Below, piece by piece: positions 56,576-64,000 of a stretch of DNA of 64,000 nucleotides. The notes below the pieces were generated by a model, which was given only the letters and a program-made list of their open reading frames with translations, did not search any database and was not told where the DNA came from. This stretch comes from Fragilaria crotonensis (lineage: Eukaryota > Bacillariophyta > Fragilariophyceae > Fragilariales > Fragilariaceae). The DNA lies in assembly GCA_022925895.1 (NCBI GenBank), contig JAKSYS010000229.1, positions 18,996 through 82,995 on the forward strand, given 5' to 3'. A program made the translations under genes and the position numbers. The stretch's first letter is position 1, and each line of letters begins with the position of its first letter.

Positions 56576-57616
56576 ATGCAACTGAGCACACGCTTTGTCA
56601 TTTCATTCCGAGTCTTGACTGTCTTGGTGCATTGCATCACAACCTGCACTTCTGGCTTTGTCGTTTCCCACACACACGTCACCGCACGCACACATACGCA
56701 CACGCAACCACCAGTTGTTCTCAGATTGATTCGTCGCAATCCTCGTGGCGGCAGTGTGTGCAGAACGGCAGTAGGTATGATGCAAAACACCTTGGTTTGG
56801 TCGCGAGACAGTGGCCATCCACCATTCGACATGGACCTATCCAGCGCTAAAATGATTGTATTTGACAAGGATGGGACACTGGGAGATGACAAGGCATCTC
56901 TGAAACGATGGGCCTGTCACATGACAGATCGAATCGAGGAAACAATCATGGGACTGCACGTTGCACAACGAAATCGTGATCCACGAATGCTGCATGTGCT
57001 TGTGACAGAGTTTCACAACCAGATTGGCTGGGATCCAGTCCAGCAAAGAGTCCTTCCCTCGGCACCACTAGCGGCAGGGACTTGGGATGAACAAATTACA
57101 ACTCTGCAAACTCTCTTGAACCAATACCAGTTGGACGACACGAACATCGTTGCTGCAGCATGGCACAGTCAGGTCGAACTTCACAGTGGTGACAATCCAG
57201 TAATTCCCAACTTGCGAGGTATGCTGTTGGATTGTCAGAACCGAGGATTACGGATCACTGTCTGCACCTCTGATGAACGTCAGTCCACAGATCAGGCACT
57301 CCAGAATTGGAAGGTTCAAGATATCATATCGGACTCCATCTGTGGCGATGAAGTTGACAATCCAAAACCCAGTGCCGAACCCTTGGAGCGATTGTGCCAG
57401 CGTGGTGGCGTGGCACCTCACGAATGCATCGTCGTGGGTGATACGATTAGTGATGTGGGAATGGCTCGTAATTCCAAGGCACTCTTTTGCATTGGAGTGT
57501 TGACAGGAAGTGGCACGGCGGAACAGTTGACTGAAATGGGTGCCAACATTGTGGTGCCAAGCGTGGAACACATCCCCGAGTTGTTGAGTGCCTGCGGGCT
57601 AGTACCAGGTACTTGA
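56576..57616 (+). CDS. HAD-superfamily phosphatase (phosphoglycolate-phosphatase-like), signal-bearing
   Basis: ATG 56576 (MQLSTRFVISFRVLTVLVH...) starts a hydrophobic secretory signal, with CTSGF|VVSHTH after it that resembles a plastid-import context. The single-exon product has about 346 residues. HAD motifs in order: motif I VFDKDGTLGDD, a helical cap domain (KRWACHMTDRIEE...WDEQITTLQTLL), motif II VCTSDERQSTD, motif III KP (DNPKPSAEPL) and motif IV VVGDTISDVGMARNS. This matches the Gph/phosphoglycolate-phosphatase branch of the superfamily, but substrate cannot be fixed from sequence. If plastid-targeted it could act in photorespiration (2-phosphoglycolate) or on another sugar phosphate. 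It converges with the METTL6-like gene, 280 bp away. Confidence 0.82.
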   Translation: MQLSTRFVISFRVLTVLVHCITTCTSGFVVSHTHVTARTHTHTQPPVVLRLIRRNPRGGSVCRTAVGMMQNTLVWSRDSGHPPFDMDLSSAKMIVFDKDGTLGDDKASLKRWACHMTDRIEETIMGLHVAQRNRDPRMLHVLVTEFHNQIGWDPVQQRVLPSAPLAAGTWDEQITTLQTLLNQYQLDDTNIVAAAWHSQVELHSGDNPVIPNLRGMLLDCQNRGLRITVCTSDERQSTDQALQNWKVQDIISDSICGDEVDNPKPSAEPLERLCQRGGVAPHECIVVGDTISDVGMARNSKALFCIGVLTGSGTAEQLTEMGANIVVPSVEHIPELLSACGLVPGT

Positions 57617-57896
57617 CCGATCCTAGAGAGTGTTTTAAGTCGGTCATGATGTATCATAATACTGCTGGGAGAATCATGAATTCTCCTGTAGAAACGTGTC
57701 TGAAAGGTCCAATGCTTGCGACATTGAAGCCAATTTTTGATGCCAATTGTTGATGCCAAGTAGGAAATCGGAAAAATGGATGTAAATCACATGACGAAGG
57801 CGAACGGCAGGAAGATTGTTCTGCCGCCGACCATGAAAGTCGCAGTTGCATCTGCAGCGACATTCGCACAACCATGATCTACGGGACGTGAAAGTC

Positions 57897-58868
57897 TCAC
57901 TTTGCATCACCAACCGAGAATGGTTTCCGAAACCGACCTTGGACCCAGACCCGCCGTCGGTGTTCGCCATTGGCACGATTCTGATATTTGCGACGAATGT
58001 GGGTCAGCTCCAACACTTCTAAACCAGCATGAGTGACAAACAGTGCTTCCAGATCTTCTAGAGCAAAGTAGAAACACCGTGTCCCGTCGGATTTGACATA
58101 AAAGTTCTCCCCCAACCGTTTGGCCCGTTGGACACCTAATTTGAGTTGTGCCTCATCGAAACGACCATAATCTCTCAACACTAAAACACCTCCCGGCCGT
58201 AGGGTGGTTGCCACATTGCTTGCGGCTGTTTTCATCTTTTCTGGAGATATCGCAGACAGACAAAATAGTAGGGTACAAACGTCGGCAACTGCGGAAATGG
58301 GTGCCGGATCGGACGATGCAATGTCCCAAACTCCGGCTGTGGCACGGTTGGAGTCGAATCTTGCATCCTGTTGCATCAGTGTAACGGCAACCTTGGATAG
58401 ATCGTAACCCCAAACTTTCCATGTGGGATTGTGCTCCAAAAGAGGCAATATATTATTGCCCACCCCACAACCAATTTCGACAAGACATTTTGATGCCGTT
58501 CCAGAAGAACTACTCGCATCACCAAATTCTTCAGGAAATGCCTTGCTCAAGTAGTGCCGATCATTGAAAAACTTGGTTCCATGATGCTGATAGAATGTAT
58601 CCCAACTCTTGGCGGCTTCCTTTTCATAGAACTGGACTCGGTGAGGAGTCACGGCGCATTTGGGCTCGTTCTGCTTCAAGAGAATCTCGGCCTGACACAC
58701 GTCGGCAGCAGTCCACTCGTCATTTTGCCAAAATGAATCACTCGAATAACACTTGGACGAGCTCTTCTTCAACTCTGTCGCGGAGAGTGACTGAAAAAGG
58801 ATGGCGTACGAAACGACTGTACTCAACTCATTGACGGATACTTTGTCATTCTCCTTACATTTGCTCAT
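57897..58868 (-). CDS. METTL6: METTL6-like tRNA (m3C32) methyltransferase
   Basis: ATG at 58868 (MSKCKENDKVSVNEL) is chosen; an open frame continues upstream through GTACT-type repeat sequence, which is unlikely to be coding. The product has 323 residues. Family features: VQFYEKEAAKSWDTFYQHHGTKFF and DRHYLSKAFPEEF (the Trm140/METTL2/6/8 N-terminal signature), SAM motif VEIGCGVGNNILPLLEHNP, GYDLSKVAV, AISPEKM, LRPGGVLVLRDYGRFDEAQL, the conserved DGTRCFYF and the C-terminal RRRVWVQGRFRKP. The family installs 3-methylcytidine at tRNA position 32; METTL6-type enzymes act on serine tRNAs. The frame is intact. Confidence 0.9.
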   Translation of the reverse strand: MSKCKENDKVSVNELSTVVSYAILFQSLSATELKKSSSKCYSSDSFWQNDEWTAADVCQAEILLKQNEPKCAVTPHRVQFYEKEAAKSWDTFYQHHGTKFFNDRHYLSKAFPEEFGDASSSSGTASKCLVEIGCGVGNNILPLLEHNPTWKVWGYDLSKVAVTLMQQDARFDSNRATAGVWDIASSDPAPISAVADVCTLLFCLSAISPEKMKTAASNVATTLRPGGVLVLRDYGRFDEAQLKLGVQRAKRLGENFYVKSDGTRCFYFALEDLEALFVTHAGLEVLELTHIRRKYQNRANGEHRRRVWVQGRFRKPFSVGDAK

Positions 58869-59097
58869 GACGGCAAGTGCAAGGGTGCCATGGCGAGGTT
58901 GTGGCCATCGATGGGTGCGTGCACTGTGCACTGTGCTGTGATGTTCAGTCGTACTGAGTACTATTTTACAGTTTACAGGACCGGTATAATGGGGTACTGT
59001 ACAACTAGTACTCGGAGTAGTAGTATCCCAGTACATTCTGTACTGGAATCTTAGTATGCATACTGCGTGAAAAGAAATTGAACCTCTCTGTTGGGAA

Positions 59098-60556
59098 TTA
59101 GGCGGTGTGTATACAGCAAAAATTTTCTGAACTTGGATCCAAGTTTCGAAGTTCCCAACGGAATCTTAGGAAAGAATTAGTTGTTATAATTTCGTCCTGG
59201 TCCAGTTGCATGTATACAGGATAGTTGAAACTTCGAATCCAAGTAGGAAACTCCCAAGTTTTCTTGTGAAGAAAACGAACGTGAGTAGCTCTCCTGACAT
59301 GCGTTTTGTACGACGATGTGTCAGGTGCTGCGTACCAGTATAGGACTTGACCAGATGCACACAGCACACGGCACAACAAACAATGCAGTCCCTGTTGTCT
59401 CGTCAAACCTGACATGAATGCAGGTATCTGGTTGCTATTGTAAAGGTACTCTAGCTAGAGTAGAGAGTATGCTCATTGTTCAAACAGATTCGTCATTCGT
59501 CATGCGTGTGCGGAAGTAGCGTACCTGGTACACTTGAACCTGGTACGCTACAGACACCAAGGACAACTGTAACGCACAACACGCAACGGGCACAACGCAA
59601 CACGCAGTCGTCATCGACCTCACAGCTGCATATAAGATGCAGAAGACTTGCGCGCAGAATGACAACATGGTGGAAGCGCTCCTTGATTTGAGTTCTTCAC
59701 TTCCAGTTGTGGGGCATCTCTTCAGTCCTGCGCTTTGTGTATGGTAATCCCGGCGGAGGACGAAAGCGACCAGATCGTGGTTTGTGACATGATTCTTCAC
59801 CACGACCCATCTGGGATGATCAGGAACATTCATCTTCAATTACACATCTTGATCGCCGCCGCCGCCACCAGCCGGTTGCTTCTCGAATCCTTCCACTACG
59901 TCACATTGAAACGTGTGCATCATCGTTGACGCATGTTTTTGGTGCGCATTATTTGCATAAATGTTGTTGCCTTCCTTTGTCGAGAACTCATTAAGAATGC
60001 TAAGCATTGTCGCACTTGCTATCAAACCTAGTATAGAAATACACGATTCAGAGCAACGTCTTTCACTATTGTCTTAGACAAAACAGCTAACATTACATGC
60101 TCCAACACCAGATGAGGTTGCCTCGTGTGAATTGTGCACAACACCACATTCTCGCTTGTTTCGGTCGCTACAATGGCTGGTGGTAAAGTCTGAGTTTGAT
60201 GCTACTTGATCACCTGCCTCAGCATGAATGCCCCCATCATCAAGCGGCTGATGAGCATGTGGTGTTCAGGCTCATGGTCAAATGGCTCACGCAGACGATG
60301 AATGCACTCGCTTGGAGTAAGATGAAGAACCGCGCGCAAATCGAGCGCATGCAAAACTTGGATAACCAAACTTGGCTAAAAAAATGTGGTCAACTTGGAT
60401 GTCGAAGTGGATCAAAGTTGAGTCTTACTAACTCGGAAATCCAAGTTAAGTCACGAATTAGGGAATCTATTTTGTTTTTTGGAGGTGAGATTCCGTTGGA
60501 AACTTGGAAACTTGGATCCAAGTTCGGAAATTTTTTGCTGTATACACACCACCTTA
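59098..60556. mobile_element. PIF/Harbinger-like non-autonomous element with 66-bp terminal inverted repeats
   Basis: The element spans 59101-60553 (1,453 bp). Its 66-bp ends at 59101-59166 and 60488-60553 are inverted copies with five mismatches and no gaps, beginning GG(C/T)GGTGTGTATACAGC and containing the palindrome AACTTGGATCCAAGTT. They are flanked by a TTA direct repeat at 59098-59100 and 60554-60556. A 3-bp TTA/TWA duplication and GG-starting ends point to PIF/Harbinger. Inside there are diverged subterminal copies of the CTTGGAT/AACTTGG string near both ends. No ORF looks like a transposase or Myb-like partner, so it is non-autonomous. Confidence 0.9.
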
Positions 60557-62477
60557 AAGCAAGAAAGCAAACCGAAAAATCACTGCGCACGTAGCGCGTA
60601 CTGTACGTTTTTGCCATCGTTCATTTTTCCAGGGAAAAACAAATGTCACACCTGATGTCTCCGGTATTCAGATTCCAAGTTTAAGAATATCTTCTTTTCG
60701 ACGTTTAAAAGTCGACCGACATAAAAATAAGTGAAAACGGTTGAATAAGTTTAGTGATTTTCCAGCGGAATTTCGTACTTGACATAAATACTAAAATTCC
60801 ATGATCGAATATGAATACACCTATCTAAATTCTCCTTAACCATGGAATAGTAGAAATGTACGTCCGACAAATTCGAATCCACAAAAAGGAAAGAGTAGGC
60901 TTGGAACAATGTACAGTTAGCAACTGGTATGACAATCCGATGACAGAATTCGTCACGTTTGATTCTTATGGAACTACCACATAAAAGTGCATGGAGCCGT
61001 TAGTTTCACCCCGTTGTGGACTAAAGATATCTTGCTCAATAATGCTTTGATTTCAATTCTGTTTGCTTACAAATGCTGTGTGATGTTCTTGGCTATCCAG
61101 AACATTGATCAATCTTTTACCAGAGCAAGAATTGATGAAGTTGTTGCTGAGCTTGTGACGCTCATTTTAGAATTTATCAGCTCCAGGCACTTCATTTAAA
61201 TGTATACATACCTCAAGACATTTTTTTGGCATCGGTTGAGATTTTTCACCCCATTTGACTATGATTTTTGTATTTGTTTTCTACTACTACAGAGCTTTTC
61301 CCTCTATTGGTGGTACGCGATCAATGGGGTGAAAACCCGATGGGGGGGGGGAAATTGCGAGCCCTCAACTTCCAATGATGTTGTTTACAACACCAGTTTA
61401 ATAATGGGTTCGTTCACCGCTCCAGTAGACTTTGTTGAATTGCATATCAGGGATCAAAACGGCCATAGCAAGTGCCATTGATTTCTTGAAATTGAGTGAC
61501 TTATTCGTCCGAGGAGTCGAAAAAACCCCGTTTAACGGCTCCAGCGGTCGAAACGGCTCCAGGCACTTTTTAGGTGGTACGCATACTTGAGATACTCCGA
61601 TGCATTCGAATGGAATCCTATAATAAGGAATCGTCAAGATACATGTGTTTTCTTGCCGTTTCTCAAATTTTCTTATAAGTTTTCTCAAACTTTCTTAAGA
61701 AACTTTAAGAAGGTTTGAGTTACTTAAATAATCTTAAATAATCTACGTGAATCTGGTACTAAAATCCGCTTTCTTAAATTATCTTAAATAATCTCAAACT
61801 TTCTCAATCGGACAAGAGAAAAAAGAAGTTTCTCATATTTTCTTAAACTTTCTCATTCTTTCTCAACTCTACTTAACGCAAGATTCCTATCTATAACTCT
61901 TGTTCCAAAACAATTTGTCCGATCTATGGTCTGCCAACTAGGACATAACAAAATCACCATATTGTGGAACAAGCTCGGGTGTACGAAGGTTTAGGTGACT
62001 TTTGGTAGGACACAAATACTAAATGACAAATCACATTATATATTGTCGTTCTCGATTTGTACATAAAGTCTCTGAGGTGTATCACGTTTTGACATTTGAT
62101 CTTATTGTGAATTACTGAATTTCGTAGTTGAGACATTTTCGGTATGCACGCACTGACACAAACGTACACGATTTAGAAGTAATTCCGGAACCTCCTGATT
62201 TCTACGGTATTCAGATTCCAAGTTGAAGCTGAAATAAACGAAAGTCGTGCGCAGGACGAAAAACCGTGGCAAACTATGAACACACTACCTGGTGCCACGT
62301 ACCTGCTTGTACCCGTCTCGACTACCGGTAGACTAGTAGAACCATACCAATCGCGTGCTCTCATTTTTCAACACCAGGCCGAGACGTGTTGCCGTTATTA
62401 CAGCCGTGATTGCTCGTGTTTCAAGTTTCATCCCCGATGACAATAAGAGGAGCGCGGTGCGTCAGTTTATCAACGTC
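60557..62477. other. AT-rich non-coding region with repeats
   Basis: No gene supported. A ~36-bp direct repeat (core GGTATTCAGATTCCAAGTT) occurs at 60649-60684 and 62191-62228. A run of 10 G sits at about 61342-61351. From about 61660 to 61870 the DNA is low-complexity, built of TTTCTTAAA, TTTCTCAAAC and CTTAAATAATCTTAAA strings. TGGAGCCGTTA near 60992 and its complement near 61530 form a weak inverted pair. The right part should include the promoter of the gene at 62478. Confidence 0.55.
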
Positions 62478-63767
62478 ATGACAAACTGTACTCAACCAGC
62501 CGGGGATGCCCTCCCTCCAAGCCGTCGTCTCAGGAGACGTGCAGTGACTTCAATGCCGTTCTTTTCGACTGGACTCCTTGTCGGATTTTCGTTTTATTTT
62601 TCCATCAGTGGAACATCATTATCCGAGTCTGATGTCTCAAAGACATCCAATCTAAACAAGACCCATCATGAACATGTTGTAAGAGAAGCAGATACCCATC
62701 ATAAACCTGTTGTAGGAGAAGCCAAGATCGATGCAACGATTGACTCCATTATCGAAAGATTTGCCTCTACTAGTGATGATGGTTTTGTTAGTGGCCCATC
62801 AAAGCTGTGCAAAGATCTAGTGAATCGAGCAAATGGAGCAGAGGAGGGTCGCGAGCCGTGGAGATCCTCTGGAAGTCTGCTGTGGAAGCATAGCGGATGC
62901 AATAGCGAACCTGTTGATTCGCTCGGGAATCATTTGGGAAGATGGTACGAAGCCAGGGCGATAGCGTCCGCAGCAGGTGTCACGCTTCATATGGACTGTG
63001 AATCCCCCATAACCGATTCCATCCCGCAGTATTGGAAACCATCACAAACTGTTCTTGACAATCCTTCGTCTTTCTCCTGGAAAAAGGCATGCCAAAACAG
63101 CTTCTCTAATCTGGTGTATCCCCACGAGTCTGGAATTGGCTTGGATCATATGGTGGGTGCGATTCGCTCAGACTTGAGAAACATGACGCAGACAATGCTA
63201 TCGAAGACTGCTGGGCTTGAGCAAGACCTTGATGAAGCCGTAATTCACTTGCGAATCGGTGACATTGGTCGGGGTGTGAATCCTCTTTATGGGCTGGTCC
63301 CATATCATGTCTATACGAACCTTATCCCTCCAAATACCCAAACAATTGGTGTCATCACTGCACCCTTTCATCAAAAACGGGATCACTTTCATGCAAATGA
63401 TCCAGAACTTAATGAAGCGGTCGTTGTTGCTGCGAGAGATCACATTCAGAGCAAGTTCCCTGATGCGAGGGTATCTATTCGCAATGGAGATGAAACAATT
63501 ACTGTGACCTATGCCCGAATGGTGGCAGCAAATTGGTCATTCTGCGGTTCGTCGACATTTTGTCTCTTCCCTGCCCTTGCCACAGCTGGCGAATCCTACA
63601 TTCTGCAATCGCCCCTGTATGGTGCTAAACAAGGCTGGCTTAGCAAGGTGGCCGAATCGTTCAAAAATGTGCATTATATAGAAGGAAAGATGATCTCCTC
63701 GGCAGAATACCACGAATGGAATATAACTGACATTGTTCAGGCGCTTCAGCGCGGAGCTGGTGACTAA
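62478..63767 (+). CDS. Putative Golgi type II glycosyltransferase, diatom family
   Basis: The open frame begins at a GTG at 62355, but the first ATG is 62478 (MTNCTQPAGDALPPSRR). From there the protein has 429 residues with a short basic cytosolic tail (RRLRRR), one membrane segment (MPFFSTGLLVGFSFYFSIS), a stem and a lumenal domain. This is the layout of Golgi glycosyltransferases. Conserved-looking motifs are LGNHLGRWYEARAIASAAG, AVIHLRIGDIGRG, IGVITAPFHQKRDH and WSFCGSSTFCLFPALATAGE. An HLRIGD/R-x-GD-type motif with a C-terminal loop of this kind is seen in fucosyltransferase-like (GT-B) enzymes, so a sugar-transfer role is likely but not proven. The frame is intact. A signal-anchor rather than cleavable signal is inferred. 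Confidence 0.65.
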   Translation: MTNCTQPAGDALPPSRRLRRRAVTSMPFFSTGLLVGFSFYFSISGTSLSESDVSKTSNLNKTHHEHVVREADTHHKPVVGEAKIDATIDSIIERFASTSDDGFVSGPSKLCKDLVNRANGAEEGREPWRSSGSLLWKHSGCNSEPVDSLGNHLGRWYEARAIASAAGVTLHMDCESPITDSIPQYWKPSQTVLDNPSSFSWKKACQNSFSNLVYPHESGIGLDHMVGAIRSDLRNMTQTMLSKTAGLEQDLDEAVIHLRIGDIGRGVNPLYGLVPYHVYTNLIPPNTQTIGVITAPFHQKRDHFHANDPELNEAVVVAARDHIQSKFPDARVSIRNGDETITVTYARMVAANWSFCGSSTFCLFPALATAGESYILQSPLYGAKQGWLSKVAESFKNVHYIEGKMISSAEYHEWNITDIVQALQRGAGD

Positions 63768-64000
63768 GTGCGTGGCCATTGGTGGTGCTATTTTATGATA
63801 CACTAAATTGCCGTAAAGTACCTTTAGAAACCTATTTCAGTTGATTCCCTCCAGTCAAGAACGTCGCATCTGCCATTGTGGCGGGACTCCGGAGCGCGGC
63901 AGATAACAAAATGACTTTACTGCGCTATTCCGTGTCGCCCGCTTCCACAGTCGTTGTAGGTCTACCGGCAGTAATGTTCGAATAAGATGTGCGAGTATTC

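Noticed and set aside
58869-59036. Upstream extension of the METTL6-like frame to 59036
   Set aside because: It would translate GTACT palindromic repeat sequence with no family similarity; the ATG at 58868 fits the family length.
59480-59839. Minus-strand ORF inside the Harbinger-like element
   Set aside because: No transposase motifs (no DDE pattern or helix-turn-helix) and low-complexity cysteine/valine runs; most likely chance.

Overview
This window is eukaryotic nuclear DNA, almost certainly from a diatom. The evidence is a magnesium-protoporphyrin IX methyltransferase whose N-terminus carries a secretory signal ending in an ASAFVP-type plastid-import motif, short spliceosomal introns (53-169 bp, mostly GTAAGT/GTACGT...AG), S/T/P-rich extracellular proteins, a secreted repeat protein with RXL processing-like sites, and GCP3, Pol I A49 and Dbp3 homologues with eukaryotic architecture. 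I cannot name the species.

Layout. Positions 1-17 kb are gene-poor and repeat-rich. They hold a partial unknown gene (1-510, minus) with a duplicated upstream segment, a broken unknown ORF cluster (2.7-4.15 kb), a 358-bp hAT-type MITE with a perfect 8-bp target duplication (6338-6695), and two tandem copies of a multi-exon membrane-protein gene (7.1-9.3 and 10.5-13.3 kb), one with a clean 702-bp in-frame deletion. From 17.9 to 31 kb come a two-domain secreted protein, two ankyrin-BTB paralogues flanking the plastid chlorophyll gene CHLM, two probable mitochondrial proteins and gamma-tubulin complex component 3. From 30.6 to 41.2 kb lie a large coiled-coil protein, a His/Gln-rich SHAQKYF-type MYB, a parvulin-MiaB fusion (the most unusual gene here), a 29-bp minisatellite and a secreted RXL-repeat protein. 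From 43 to 58.9 kb lie a PQQ-like propeller/fasciclin wall protein, RNA polymerase I subunit A49, a very long RGG-rich protein, a secreted Cys-rich (RKPT)n protein, DEAD-box helicase DBP3, a HAD phosphatase and a METTL6-like tRNA methyltransferase. The end holds a 1,453-bp PIF/Harbinger-like element with 66-bp inverted repeats and TTA target duplications, then AT-rich sequence and a putative Golgi glycosyltransferase.

Genes are packed as convergent pairs in the right half (GCP3/coiled-coil 51 bp apart, A49/RGG 41 bp, MYB/MiaB about 120 bp). Many otherwise well-conserved ORFs are broken by 1- or 2-nt shifts, and most of these sit in homopolymers or dinucleotide runs. I read this as residual assembly indels rather than a cluster of pseudogenes, and those genes are annotated across the breaks. 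No classical operons, CRISPR arrays, rRNAs or convincing tRNAs were seen.
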